64,000 bases of DNA from Azolla caroliniana. Its lineage: Eukaryota > Polypodiophyta. The notes beneath the pieces were generated by a model that saw only the letters and a program-made list of their open reading frames with translations, was not told where the DNA came from and did no database searches. The translations under genes and the position numbers were made by a program. Positions 41,729 to 53,310 of this stretch are shown in pieces (position 1 is the first letter of the stretch; each line of letters opens with the position of its first letter). The stretch covers positions 13,392,001 to 13,456,000 of the forward strand of contig JBHGNT010000012.1 of assembly GCA_043228905.1 (NCBI GenBank), in the 5' to 3' direction.

Positions 41729-42165
41729 AAATAAATGGCAAAATCGTGAATCCCACGAATAGTTTTATTAATCAATCCTTATCAAAAGAAAAATCAACCC
41801 CATGTACATCTTTCTCTCTTCCTTATATAGTGATGGAAGAGGCTAGGCATAGCATCATGCTTTTCCCTAAAGTGTTCCTGCACACTAGATGTGCATGAGT
41901 TGCCTTTCTCAACCATGCTTTCTATTTCCTAAATATAGTATTCATTCACACTAGATATGCATGAGTAACATTTCTTTTGTTTGCATGTTTCCTCTAGATA
42001 AAGTTTTCACCCACTTGCATGATTTTCCTTTCTGTAAAAGTAGGTGCAAATATAAGTCATATATCACTTATGATAAGTTATTACAATAGTAAAGCTTGGA
42101 TTTATTTACATGGAGGTACAGGGTTCGAATCTTGCCCCATGCATGTAACAATATTTTTAATATTC
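41729..42165. other. Intergenic AT-rich sequence, no gene seen
   Basis: The stretch holds a repeated CACTAGATRTGCATGAGT (about 41883 and 41950) and GGGTTCGAATCTTGCC at about 42120, which resembles a polymerase III B-box. No reading frame or element boundary is convincing. Confidence 0.4.
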
Positions 42166-42535
42166 TCTCCTATTTACAAATATGTCTCTTCATCCGGTGA
42201 GAGACTCTCACCAGCTTTCTTCATCCGGCTCTTGTCGGGTCTGCTTCATCCGGTTCTCACCAGGTCTTCTTTATCCGATTCTTACCGAGTCCTCTTCATC
42301 CGTTTCTCACCGACTCTCACCGGCCTTCTTGATCCGGCTCTTGCCAGTCTACTTCTTCCGGTTCTCACTGGGTACTCTTCATCCGGTTCCTCCTTACCGG
42401 GTCCTCTTCGTCCGTTTCTCACCGACTCTCACCGGCCTTCTTCATCTGGCTCTTGATAGTCTGCTTCGTCCGGTTCTCACCAGGTACTCTTCATCCGGTT
42501 CCTCCTTGTCCCGACCGGAGGGATAAAAATGCATT
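42166..42535 (-). repeat. Copia LTR fragment, CCGG-repeat type
   Basis: In minus orientation it has the CCGGATGAAG, ACCCGGTGAGAACCGG and TTTGTAAATA signatures of the C1/C2 LTR family in tandem units. It abuts truncated gypsy A2. Neither the U5 end nor internal sequence is present. Confidence 0.65.
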
Positions 42536-42544
42536 TTTCATGTA

Positions 42545-43787
42545 GTGTGCGAAATCCACTACGACAACGTGTTTGACCTTTTAGAAGATCAGTAAACAAC
42601 GTCGTCAATTAGGAGTAATTACGAAGGGATTCTCGCAAAAACCCGACAAAACTAAGGAATGATTGAACTTCTCGAATATGCCGAGGAGTGGGCCAAAGCT
42701 TGATTTTCTGGATGCAAGAAGTATCAATTTCAACTCCTCATTCGGTTATTAGGTGTCCAAGATAAGTAATTGATTGCTTGAAGAACTCACATTTGGAGAT
42801 CTTCGCATAAAACTGTTTGTCATGCAATGTTTGTAAAATAAAGCGGACATGTTTAGGATGTTCTTGTAATGTACGGTTATAAACTAAAATATCATCCAAG
42901 AAAATAACGACAAATTTTCCAACTTGTTCTTGGAAAACATCATTCATTTCTTGTTGAAATGTAGCCGGAGCATTGGTCAAACCAAAAGGCATAACCAAAA
43001 ACTCATAATGGCCATAGCATGTACGAATTGCCGTTTTAGGAACATTGTCCTCACTTGTACGAATTTGATGGTAGTGAATACGGAGATCAATTTTCAGAAA
43101 ATACCGAGCTCCCTAGAGACGCTCAATTAGATCATCACCCCGGGGCAATGGATACGAGTTCTTGATCGTCACATTATTCAAGCGTCGGTAATTAATACAC
43201 ATACGCCATGTGCCCTCTTTCTTTTTAACCAAGAGAACTGGTGCACCCCATGGAGATTTACTATAACGTATATAACCCATTCGTAAATAGTACTTGAGTT
43301 GCTTAGATACCTCATCCTCTTTGGATCGACTTAAGCGATAAGGACGTATACTTATTGGTGCAACGCTAGGTACAATATCTATATGATGGTCTATATTGCG
43401 TTAACGAGGTAAGCCATCTGGTAGTTCACTCGGAAAAACATCACGAAAATCATTTAAGATTTCATCAAGTTGTTGTTGTTCAGAATCTGTTAATTGAACC
43501 GAGACATTATCGATATTGTAAACGTGAATGTCCGGATCAAGGACACAATAAAATAGAGTAGAACAAGACAACTCAGATATTAATGGAGGGGAAACAATCG
43601 AGAGGGATTGTTTTTTTACACATTGAATAAAATGAGTACAATCGTTCAGTACAAAGGAAATGGAATGATGAACCCAATCAATAAATAAAGAAGAGTTTCT
43701 ATTATAAAACGAGGGATAACCCAGTATTACATCAGTGGTACAAAGATTCATTACATGGAAGTCTACTTTCTCTATATAAGTATCCAT
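42545..43787 (-). pseudogene. Gypsy A2 protease end and reverse transcriptase, broken
   Basis: Read leftward: TTDVILGYPSFYNRNSS, a linker with [15 protein letters not shown] motifs [12 protein letters not shown]-type and [15 protein letters not shown], and the catalytic [12 protein letters not shown] (42895). This copy keeps the QQEMNDVFQEQVGKF segment that A1 lost. Stops near 43400 and 43110 and a change near 42740 disable it. Confidence 0.82.
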
Positions 43788-43820
43788 AGAAATTCCTAAT
43801 GAATGAATCGCCCTGTTGAT

Positions 43821-44925
43821 TTATTGAACTCTTCCATTAACCAAGTGCACCGTATAGGTGTGATCACTTACGGTGGGTTGGATTCCCCATATCTGAACCA
43901 AATGATCATTCACAAAGTTGTGTGAGCTTCCCGAATCAAATAAACATTGTACGGAAGATCCATTGATATACCCGTTTGCACGTAGTAAATTATTGGCACC
44001 TAATACATAGTGAGGGAAAGAACATTGACAATTACGTAAATGATGTGTATAGACCTGAAGGACTTCAGGAATCCGACCTTTATGGTCTACAACTTTAGCT
44101 TTGTTATCGTGCTGTCTCCATTGGAGCTTTCGACATTGCTCTTTTCTATGACCCTTCTTTTTGTAGAATACGCAAAAAGAATGTTGTCGCTTACAATCGC
44201 GATCCATGAATTCGTTGGGTGTCTTGCATTTCCGAGCGAATTGCGACTGCTTAGTCCCGGGCGCTTCGTTGGGTTTGTTATGGTTCTGGCATGGTGGACA
44301 TAGTCTTCTAGCAAGGAAAATTTCCTGCTAGAGAGGTTCATTAAAGCTTGAGCTGCCTCGGTTCGAGAGGGAGGTTGCAGAAATTGGCCCTTAAAAACTG
44401 TGACAAAATCAGTCCAGGTATCGGGCAATTTCCCCAACGTTCGGAGCCCACGCCACGAGGCGGCGGCCTTACCCCCTAGTTCTCGCCCGACATATGCAAT
44501 CTTCGTACTATCTGGTGTAGGATAGAGCTCAAAATGAGACTCCCATCGGCCCAGCCATGTGCAGATTGCTTTTTCAATTCTTTCCTTTTCTTCGCCCGTA
44601 AATGGCTTAATGACAAACGATGGTTCACCCTATCGTTCAACAGGTCTATTAGTCTCACGTTGTAAACTAATGACACATGCCTCGAGAGCAGTTTGAGATT
44701 GCCGAAGTTCGGTCATCTGTTGAGCAGTGAAACTAAGGTATTGGGTTATTTGCGAAAAATACATCTCAATGGACATTTGTCCAGGAGGATTTCCTTGAGT
44801 TCCTTCCGCTTGAGCGGATGACATCGAGTCGTTATTTTGAGCCGTTAAATGATTATATCTAGAAAAGAAATAGGATAAGGTCAGAGAGATTGTCATAACA
44901 TCATGTCGTGATGTAAACATATCAT
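43821..44925 (-). pseudogene. Gypsy A2 gag and protease start, broken
   Basis: Matches A1 gag from AQNNDSMSSAQAEG to the knuckle and LFDSGSSHNFVND. The gag ATG is changed to ACG (near 44848). A stretch of about 160 bases present in A1 and A3, after YVHHAR, is deleted near 44300. The knuckle reads CVFYKKKGHRKEQC, so the second Cys is lost. Several frame changes follow. Confidence 0.82.
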
Positions 44926-44939
44926 GGGCAAACATTAAT

Positions 44940-46330
44940 CGATATCATGATCTCACGTCAATACCCGTCTAGACGTATGAGATGAGGTTCAAGATTAGGT
45001 TACTATGGTAACACAAAGGTGTTTTAAAAACCATGAGGGTGACAAATTAATGTCTTTCCCCGATCTCTATATCGATTTTTATGGCGGCTCGCTGAGGCTC
45101 AACCATGTATGTTCGCGTCATGAATAGTTTATACATGAAAAAAATGTTAACAATAAACTATGTTTTGGTGCCCACATATGTGGTTTCGGCTCTTTAAGTC
45201 CTATTACGAGGACCCAGAAGTGCACTTAGACCTCAAGTCTAAACATGCGTGATAGTCATATGTATCAACGATGTTGTATGGTCATGGTTATATTTGAACT
45301 CGAGACCTCGAGAACAAATGCATTAAACACTTGAGCCAACCAAGTAGGTTGCTCTTCATGAATGTTTAATATTTAATGGAGATATGTGAGGAATTTGCCC
45401 ATATATGTTTTTTTAAAGGAAACATATATGTCAAGAGTCCTTATTTCCCCCTCATTTACCACAAACTTTGTTGGTACGTTACCTAACCTCAAGTCTCGTA
45501 ATTACAATGGCATACGCCAAAGTGCAACCTAAGTGCAACCTAATGGTCATTACGAATGCCTTTTGTAAGAATGATCTCATGGTGGCATCATATCCATGTA
45601 ATGAGGGAGGGATGTTGGATATGTGTGTCATAGGAGCGACCTCACATGAATTGGGTTAAGCCCTACGTACTCAACACTATTGTGGCTATGATTGTTTCAT
45701 TACGTAACGAAATATCGAAGTGACCAACGGGGATGTCAACAAAAAATTGTTCAAAAAGGGATGGTGAAAATCCCATTCTCACAAAAATGTGAGCACGTCC
45801 ACCAAGATCCTTTTCCCAACAAGGACAATATTCGATAGAAATCACGTAATATCAAATATACACATATGTTTAGTTATCACATATATACGATCAAATACGT
45901 ATACACGTGACCACATATGCGTACATTAAACAAATCGTTACATCAAATAGCCAGAAATGATGTAATCGAGATACGTAATCGAGGCATATACCCTCTACTC
46001 ACACGAAACATCCAAAAATAAGGGTTCATCATGATACGCAATTGAGGTATTGACCTCTTACGCATACGAGACCAAACACATATCATTTAAAATGAAATCG
46101 AGGTATTGACCTCATATGCATACGTAACATATTTATGTGAGTGTAATACACAATTGAGGTATTAACCTCATGGGCATACGACATTAATCACATATTCAAT
46201 ATATGTCAAATGAGGTATTGACCTCATACACAAGTAAACGTTTTATACAACCAATTAATTACCACTACAACATCATTGAATTAATGAAAAAAATTACATA
46301 TAGACTATATACATGATTAGATGGGAGAAG
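44940..46330 (-). other. Gypsy A2 leader
   Basis: The inverted counterpart of 1-866 and 62720-64000. It includes the hairpin at 45400-45430, the tRNA-like patch at 45286-45345 and four GAGGT-NNNN-ACCTC type palindromes between 46040 and 46226. No coding region is supported. Confidence 0.75.
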
Positions 46331-46389
46331 AAAAATCCACGACATCTTTGGTGAACCCAACGTGAAAGGGCGATAGAGGAGTTTCAGAA

Positions 46390-46935
46390 TGAGAGGAAGT
46401 GAGCTTGTAGAAGTGGTGGCGGCCATTGTGGATCGCCTCGTGAAGGCCCGAGAGAGCTCGTCAAGGTTTGACAGAGCTATTGAAATGATAGTCGGCACAA
46501 CGGGCTGATTCAATGGGAAGGATGTCACAAGCTACCTAGAGGCCTACAAGGCCAAAATGTTGATGTAGGATATTCTGGAGGACAAGTGAGTGTTTATTTC
46601 CCCGAGTAGTTATGCCGAGCATCCACGTAGAGGTGCTCGAGATTTAGGCCGACTGTCGTAACTGGTCAGAGTTCGAGGAGCAGCTCTTTGAAAGATACGG
46701 ACTAGATGACTCGCTCCGGTTGTAAAAATGGAGCTCATGGAGTGGATTGAGCTCTCAGAAAAGGGAATGAACACATCGTTGTTGCTTCAGGAGTTCAAGA
46801 AGTGAATCACGCGACTATTGGTATTAGACCGGGCAGTGCTCCACACAAGAAAAGTCCTTTTTATCAAATCAGTCGATCTGCTCGATCGGGAGAAGGTTGG
46901 CCTCCTCTTGGAGACGGATAAAGGGCTTGATCCTC
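46390..46935 (+). pseudogene. Gypsy B2 gag remnant
   Basis: Includes FDRAIEMIVGTTG, a stop, FNGKDVTSYLEAYKAKM and, further on, MELMEWIELSEKGMNTSLLL and FIKSVDLLDREKVGLLLET. It is homologous to B1 gag at 30085-30344 and 22263-23405. Many stops are present and the zinc knuckle is not found. Confidence 0.6.
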
Positions 46936-47279
46936 TCCATTGTATATCCAATGTATAGTGAAGTTTTGTTCTTCGTGGTTTTTCTCCCGTTATAGGGTTG
47001 CCACGTTAAATCTATGTACATTGTTTTCTATGTTTCCGACTTGTGTATTTCAACGTATTCCTTCTTGTGGATTAAGGATTCTTTTCTCAACATACTGGGT
47101 ATTGCCAAAAGGCGTTCCATGACACAATCCTCTACCTGGTAAAGAGAAAGTGGCTTTCGACTGAGCCGGAAAGCGAGAAACCGGTCGAGGTGAAAGCGGC
47201 CCATATTGACAAGGTGGCGATGGAGAAAGAATTTACGGACAACCACTACATGTGACCACACTAGGCAACGGCTACGACA

Positions 47280-47675
47280 GATACCCAAGTTTAGATCGGG
47301 GATATGAAGGAACCAGTGGTGGCATTGATCGACCACGAATCGGAGATAAATCTGATGTCGCTGGACTTCTACAAGAAAGGGAAGTGGTCGATCAACACAA
47401 AACACGATTGGAAGATATGCGCATCCACCTGTGCTATGGAAGAACTCCATGGTGCATGTCTGAACATCAGAGTGAAGAACTTCTTAGTGCAGGAGTTGTC
47501 CTCCCACCTGGTCATATTAGGTGAACCCTACATCATGGAGGCTCGGATGGAGAGGAAGGTGTTGGATAACGGTTCAACATATGCTGGAGTGAAGAGCCAG
47601 GATGGTGGGCACTCCATCCAATTCCTGACAGTTAGGCCGAATCACGAGCATAATCGGAACTCTCTCGGTGGTTAA
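47280..47675 (+). pseudogene. Gypsy B2 protease domain
   Basis: The open stretch has EPVVALIDHESEINLMS, aligning with IDHGSEINLIS of B1; the Gly after the active Asp pair is Glu here, which should impair activity. Downstream VKNFLVQELSSHLVILGEPY matches the second half of the B1 protease. Confidence 0.7.
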
Positions 47676-47841
47676 AGCTAAGAGGATTTTTAAAGAGGGA
47701 TATCAAGGCGTGGGGCCGTGATAGTCTGAACGACCGGCCGAAACCCTACACTGGTACTATAGGTAGGATTTTTTGGCTCTTCGACAACAGAGGTTGTACA
47801 CTAACATCGTGGGCCGGGAGAAATGACAGGTTGAGAAGCAT

Positions 47842-49560
47842 TTGAAGGCATGCGGAACCTTGGGACCCAACAACACTATCAACGGTGCCTTGGAGGCGGT
47901 TTCATTCGATCACACCGTCAGGGAGATTGAGAGGGTATTCGTGGACGGCCTGAGTGAAGACCGGATGATACAGGTCAACACGATCGACATGTACGAGGCG
48001 ATAGCAGAGTTCAGACGGATGATCGGAGCGGGTTGGACCACCCATGTAGACACCAAGTACAAGATTGTGTACCAGAAGGTGAGGCCAGTCATGACACCCT
48101 TACTGGAGGACAATTGGGAATGGATGAAAGGGTTCATGACCTACCCGAGTTTACAAGACCCGTGTGGCATAGGACACCGGTTAACCGATGAGACGCTTCC
48201 TATTGCTCACGGAGGCTCAAGATCGGTGGGGGTGGCTTCCTATTGCCCACGGACGAGGACTTGTTTTGGAGGATGATTGAAAGTCATGGGAAGGTTTTCG
48301 CATTCTCGCTGGAGGAAATCGACTACGTTGAACCAATGGTGATATTCATAGTACCACATGTACCGTAGAACTTGAGGCCGATTCCGGTGCGGAGAGGTCA
48401 CATCCCGAAGTTGATGGAGCTGCTCAAGGAAAAGATCGAGATGGGGATCCTCGAACCATCGAGCACCCCATACTCGAATTGGTGGTTTACGATACCAAAG
48501 AAGAACGGCACTCTGCGCTTCATACAAGACCTGCAACTTGCAAACAAAGTGACAGATCGAAATGCAGGGGTCAGGCCGACCATCGATGAGTTTGCAAAGG
48601 CCTTCACCAGAAGGTGGATCTACTCGGTCAACGATCTATACTCAGAGTAGGACCAGTTCCAACTAGCCATCGAAAGCAGGGATATCATGACGATGCATAC
48701 CCCTCTCGGCTTAGTTCGGATATGTACCTTGCCACATGGAAGAACGAATTCAATGGCACACATGGTGAATGTGATGAATAAGGTGCCGAGGGGTTGCATC
48801 ATGGGCATCACCATGCCATTCTTGGAAGTCATCCCAATAAAGGGGTGTCTGGAGGATCAAAAGGATGAGTCGGTCGAAGAAAACGGGTGCCGAAAGTTCG
48901 TGGCGGACCACATCGCTAACTATCATGATATGGCAAGACTCGAACCCATTACCTTATGGTATATGGGTCGAGCTCTTACCATCACACCATCCATTGTAAT
49001 TCATAGGATATTATTTTCATTTATGTTTTATTATAAGAAAGTAATGTATATTCCAGATTACTCTGGAACATTCTAGAAGTTTCAGGATTACTCCTGACAA
49101 CACTATAAAAGAAGGCACTAGACATTATATTGAACCAAATTGGTTCAACACCAGTCGTAAGCCTCTTAGCCGCTTTGTACTTATCTTTTCACATAATATA
49201 TTAGTTGTTGTCATTATCTTTCTCTCTCTCTCTCTCTCCTCTTCTCACTTCCTCTCTCGGGAATCTCACGCAGTCCCGTCTTCTTAGTACTAATAGTACT
49301 TCTCTTATTAGTACTAATTCCATCTCTGTTTTAGTACTATTCCTGACACTAACTATGAGAAGATATTGCAGAGGCTCGAAGGAGAACGACTTACCTTCTC
49401 GAGAGATAAGTCAGTGTTCGAGTAGTTAGAGATTCTGGTAGTCGGACATTTGTGCATGTGGTACGGCCGGAAACCATCTCCAGCTAAGGTAGAGGCCATC
49501 TCAGCGATGAAGGAAGGATGTAGGTCGACCACGAACGTCTGACGATTCCTAGGTGCATGT
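47842..49560 (+). pseudogene. Gypsy B2 linker and reverse transcriptase, split by an insertion
   Basis: A linker (47842-48276) precedes RT motifs HIPKLMELLKEKIEMGILEP, WFTIPKKNGTLRFIQDLQL, YSVNDLYSE, TMHTPLGLVRICTLP and GRTNSMAHMVNVMNKV. The catalytic box reads MPFLEVIPIKGC, so both Asp of FLDD are lost. After the 425-bp insert the frame resumes YEKILQRLEGERLTFSR at 49354. A stop follows near 49424. Confidence 0.78.
48924..49348. mobile_element. 425-bp insertion in B2 RT with 8-bp direct repeat CTAACTAT
   Basis: CTAACTAT at 48916-48923 recurs at 49349-49356, and removing one copy plus the insert restores HIANYEKILQRL in frame. The insert has a minus-strand tRNA-like patch (48932-48995, with GGGTTCGAGTCTTGCC as a B-box-like core), a TATA-like ACTATAAAAGAAGG at 49102, and a (CT)n tract at 49221-49242. 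No terminal inverted repeat and no TG...CA ends are evident, so the class is undetermined. Confidence 0.65.
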
Positions 49561-49745
49561 GCCTTTTATCATCTTGGATTCCCTATTATGAGCATATTGC
49601 CAAGACACTTTACGGCTTGCTAAAGAAGGGGCGGGAGTTTGAATGGGGCAAGGAGCACTCGAAGACGATGCGGAGACTAAAGGGGATATCAACGGCGACA
49701 CCGGATCTCTAGAAGGCAATCTACAGGAAGGAGACCCTGATTTAC

Positions 49746-50489
49746 GTGACGGTCGACACAAGTCCGATAGGAATCAGGTGGGTGATCAACCAAGAGGATG
49801 AAGGCGGTATGAAGTTCACCATCCAATTCGGAACGAAGGTACTAAGACAGCGAAAACGAGGATACACCCATGTCAAGAGGGAGATGTGGGGTATCGTTTC
49901 GGCGGTAAAGGCCGATAAAGAATACTTGATTGGGGCAGAGGTAATCATCGAGACAGACTGCTTCCCGATTCTCAAGATGGTATCTGGATGCACGACCCCG
50001 GACCTAGAGATGCTCAGGTGGACCGCGTACATCAAGTCTCCAAACCCGGAAATCAGACACATTTCCAAGAAAGACAACGCCATTTCCGATATGCTATCGA
50101 GACCACGGTATGAAAGGGAAGGTGACATGGTATCCGAGGATGAGGAATTCGGAGTCAACATCTTCGAGTCAGCTCGACTGTCGGCTCATGGAAGAAGCAC
50201 TCCGACCCTGCACACATTCAACGAGGATGACTATGAAGGGGAGGGGCTTCTCAATGGGAGGTTCTTAAGCACGATGGCAGTAGGCGCATCATTGAAGAAG
50301 GAAGAGGCCGGTCGAATCCGGAAGAAGGCGTACCCGTTCTTCCTACGAGACGGGGTAATTTGGCAACACCCGAAGAGGCGAAATGGTACAACACTCCAAG
50401 TGGTAACGAAGGAGGACCACTCGGTCCTATTGGCCAGGTTTTATGAAAGTCCTTGGTCTAGACATCGGGGGACATGGGCCACATTCTAG
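49746..50489 (+). CDS. Gypsy B2 RNase H and integrase zinc-finger segment
   Basis: An uninterrupted stretch of 247 residues. RNase H motifs are MTVDTSPIGIRWV, THVKREMWGIVSAV, VIIETDCFPILKM and ISKKDNAISDMLSR, with the four acidic residues in place. It continues through an acidic spacer to YPFFLRDGVIWQHPKR and SPWSRHRGTWATF, the start of the integrase zinc finger. A TAG at 50487 ends it. It is a domain remnant without its own promoter. Confidence 0.72.
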   Translation: MTVDTSPIGIRWVINQEDEGGMKFTIQFGTKVLRQRKRGYTHVKREMWGIVSAVKADKEYLIGAEVIIETDCFPILKMVSGCTTPDLEMLRWTAYIKSPNPEIRHISKKDNAISDMLSRPRYEREGDMVSEDEEFGVNIFESARLSAHGRSTPTLHTFNEDDYEGEGLLNGRFLSTMAVGASLKKEEAGRIRKKAYPFFLRDGVIWQHPKRRNGTTLQVVTKEDHSVLLARFYESPWSRHRGTWATF

Positions 50490-51365
50490 AAGCTCAAGGA
50501 GAGATATTGGTGGCTGGGGATGTACAATGATGTGCAGCACTTCGTGACGACGTGTTAAAAGCTACCAAGTACATTCCGGAGTCGGACACCGTGACGAGCT
50601 TCACCTGACTTACCCGCCAACCATTCACTTCAAGTGGATGGTCGACTTAGTGATTATGTTGATGGGGGTAAGCAAAATGAGATAGTTGGTGCTTGCAAGG
50701 GAGGACCCGACGAACCAGGTGGAAGGCCAAGCCTTAACGAACAAAACGACTACGACAGTATGCAAGTTCCTGATTGAGGATTTGGTATGCCGGTATGGGT
50801 GCTTCGGGAAGTCATGGAGCTATTCGACTGACTTGGGGTTAAGATCTCTCTTACAATGGCATACAATACAGAGGCGAATGGGAAGGTCAAACGAGGGCAT
50901 AGGCCGATCTTTAAGGCAATTGTGCGAGCATGCACCGGCGAGTTGGGAACTGGCCGAGACTCCTACCTTATGCCTTGTGGGCCGACCAAACTATGCAGAG
51001 TTCGGTAATAGGGTACATGCCGCCCAGTCTTATGTTTGGCCAAAAACCGATCATGTTAGTGGAACGAATGATCACTTCGTGGATGGCGGTCGACTGGACG
51101 TAAGAGATGAGTCGAGAGGACTTGCTGGCCGCGCAGATTTAGTAACTCAAAAGGCAACCGGAGGACATGGAACCAGAAAAGCCAAAGATAAAGGAGGCAA
51201 GGACGAAGAACAAGGAGCAGTTCGACCGAATGCACCGACTGCGACCAAGAAACATAGAAGAGGGTGATGTGGAAGTTCGCCAGGCGGTGGTTCAGGGCAT
51301 ACGTAGTGACAAGCGCCAACGACAATGCCATGTACCACCTAGCGGAGCTCGACGGGACTGTAGAG
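50490..51365 (+). pseudogene. Gypsy B2 integrase, broken
   Basis: Pieces in changing frames match B1 integrase: HFKWMVDLVIMLMG, LVLAREDPTNQVEGQAL, YGCFGKS and, at the end, MHRLRPRNIEEGD and NDNAMYHLAELDGTVENS. The C-terminus ends near 51370. Frame changes near 50810 and 51270 and several stops are present. Confidence 0.72.
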
Positions 51366-51866
51366 AATAGCGCGGAATATTGCTTGGCCTCAACCGAGTC
51401 TTAGATCACTTTGTTTAAGGATCAAACACAGAAATGGGGTTTGGAGATAAGTACACGTACACACACGAACAATAGAGAGTACACAGGATGTTTACGTGGA
51501 AAACCCTAATTGGGAAAAACCATGGGAGCCCACATACTCCAAACTATCACTATATGAGAAAGGTACAATCAGAGACTCAGAGGCAACGACCTCGAGCTCT
51601 ACATCTTCGTCAAGCGGCGGTTACAATAGAGTATCGCTCTGTATCTCATCAGTCTCTATATCTGTCACTCTTTATACAACAGTTATGCACATACAACAAT
51701 ATGACAACAATGCAACAACGCTATGATTGCCCTAGTTCATATTTATACTCATATGAACTTAGGGCTATTTACAAATATAGCCTTAATAGGCTTACTCAAA
51801 ATATATTTACAAATATGTCTTCTCTTCCGGTTCTCACTGGGTCCATCCGATCCGGTTTCCGGATCT
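51366..51866 (-). repeat. Copia LTR fragment related to C2
   Basis: The plus-strand text TTTACGTGGAAAACCCTAA and GGGAAAAACCATGGGAGCCC matches the C2 LTR near 23510-23550. It continues through a TATA-containing part to one CCGGTTCTCACTGGGTCC unit and then joins gypsy A4. It is an LTR remnant in minus orientation. Confidence 0.75.
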
Positions 51867-52505
51867 CGACGGGATATAGTCCTTTTATGTTGATGTTTGG
51901 TTTCCAGCCACGAACCCCGATTGATGTTATTATACATCCTGATGAGTTGCAAAGTATGCAAAACTTTCTTCGGGATATGCAAGATATGTTGCATATTGCA
52001 CGAGATAATATAAAAACAACTCAAGATAGAACGCTTTTTTATGCCGATCATAATAGGCAACCTCGTGTATTTTTACGGGTACCTCACAATTCTAAGACAT
52101 TGTCTACGGGTAAGTGCGCTAAGTTAGCCCCACGGTTTTGTGGACCTTTTACAACCCTCGAATGCATTGGTTCATCAGCCTATCGTCTCACTCTTCCTGA
52201 TGGCATTGAAATCCATCTTGTTTTTCATGTAAGTCATCTAAAAGAACTTCTTGGTTCTGGAGACAATACAGTCACAACTAAAACTCTGGTTCATTCTGAA
52301 GAATTATCTTCTAAACTACATTTACCAGAAAGAATTCTCGATGTTAAAACGAAAAATTAGCGTTCTATAATAATCCGAGAATTTAAAATTAAATGGATGG
52401 ATAAGTCTATAAAAGATGCCACATGGGAACGTGAAAATACTCTTAGAACTAACTTCCCTAACTTTCCATTGCAAGAGTGCAATGTTTTAAAGAGGGGGGG
52501 GAGTA
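51867..52505 (+). pseudogene. Gypsy A4 integrase C-terminus and chromodomain
   Basis: The open stretch has GYSPFMLMFGFQPRTPIDV, DMLHIARDNIKTTQDR and KLAPRFCGPFTTLECIG, then ILDVKTKN, a stop at 52358, and REFKIKWMDKSIKDATWERE of the chromodomain. It is a fragment of family A equivalent to 9770-10417. The upstream part is missing where the copia LTR fragment abuts. Confidence 0.8.
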
Positions 52506-52655
52506 TGTTACGGGTATGAACATATAATATCCCGTGGTGAGAATTTACCATAGTATTCTATACACGTGGATAAACAAGAGTTTAAAGAAGGGGAGGATTA
52601 CTTTTAATCCTGAGGATTGAGACAACCCATTAGGTCAAGTGTGAACTTGCCCGGG
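52506..52655 (+). repeat. Gypsy A4 3' LTR, truncated
   Basis: Begins TGTTACGGGT after the purine tract and matches 10418-10570. It is cut at about 52655, where copia F sequence starts. Confidence 0.82.
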
Positions 52656-53310
52656 GTCTTCTTGCATCAGGTGTCTTCTTGCCTTGCTCACACTCCTAGA
52701 ACCATCCAATTTCACTTCCAACGAGCCATCTGGTTCCGCACCTCTCTACCTTCTTGGTCAGCTTGTCTGCTCAACAAGCCCATCTTAGCTCCTTAGCTAT
52801 TGTGACTTCAACGCTTCTCAACCCTCCGGTTCCTTTGTGTCGGTGTCGACTTCCGCAACCTCCTCATCCATTTGGCCTTCAGTTGATTTGGTTCCTCCAA
52901 ATCAAACACCTCATCCGAACCGCGTGGCTCAAATTCGTTCCAGCTCTTGTCCGAATTAGCGGGCTCCAATTTGTCCTCAATCTTCTAGCCCTTTCACAAC
53001 ATTAGACCATGTCCGGGTCTTGACCTTCTCATTCCGGTCAGCTCTGTCATTCTTGAGTCTGCCACCATCGCTACTTGTTCCGACTTGTTCCAACGTGCCA
53101 ACTTCTTCAATTGACTCGACACCCTTTTTCTTCTTGTCTCCCCCTGTTGCGGTTGTTTCCTTCTCTCCGGTCTCTCCGGTTCCTTCTCCGGGGTGCCATT
53201 ACCTACCTTTCTGGTTTCTGTTCTGGTTCTCCCCGTACCCGTACCGGTTCTCCCCCTCATGTGCGGCATGTCGAGATGCTGAAGACCAAGCATCTCCGAA
53301 AAATGTTCCA
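52656..53310 (-). other. Copia F 3' region, LTR not delimited
   Basis: On the minus strand a purine tract GAGGGGGAG near 53257-53265 follows the RNase H end, and GA-rich and CCGG-rich sequence continues to 52656. The LTR start could not be fixed. A minus-strand open stretch at 52994-53311 is low complexity and not taken as a gene. Confidence 0.45.

Larger units (their letters stand above)
42540..46330 (-). mobile_element. Gypsy A2, truncated family-A element
   Basis: The leader (46330-44940), gag, protease and RT up to the start of RNase H are present in minus orientation. It is cut on the left near the RT-RNase H joint, where a copia LTR fragment follows. On the right it is cut within the leader at about 46330, where gypsy B2 begins; the 5' LTR is missing. 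Confidence 0.85.
46331..51365 (+). mobile_element. Gypsy B2, degraded family-B Ty3/gypsy element
   Basis: Gag, protease, RT, RNase H and integrase follow in gypsy order on the plus strand, matching B1. No LTR is recognised at either side. A 425-bp insertion (48924-49348) splits the RT. Stops and frameshifts are frequent in gag and integrase; RNase H is the best preserved part. Confidence 0.82.

Noticed and set aside
48932-48995. tRNA gene on the minus strand
   Set aside because: B-box-like text is present but the acceptor and T stems do not pair well and it sits inside an insertion.
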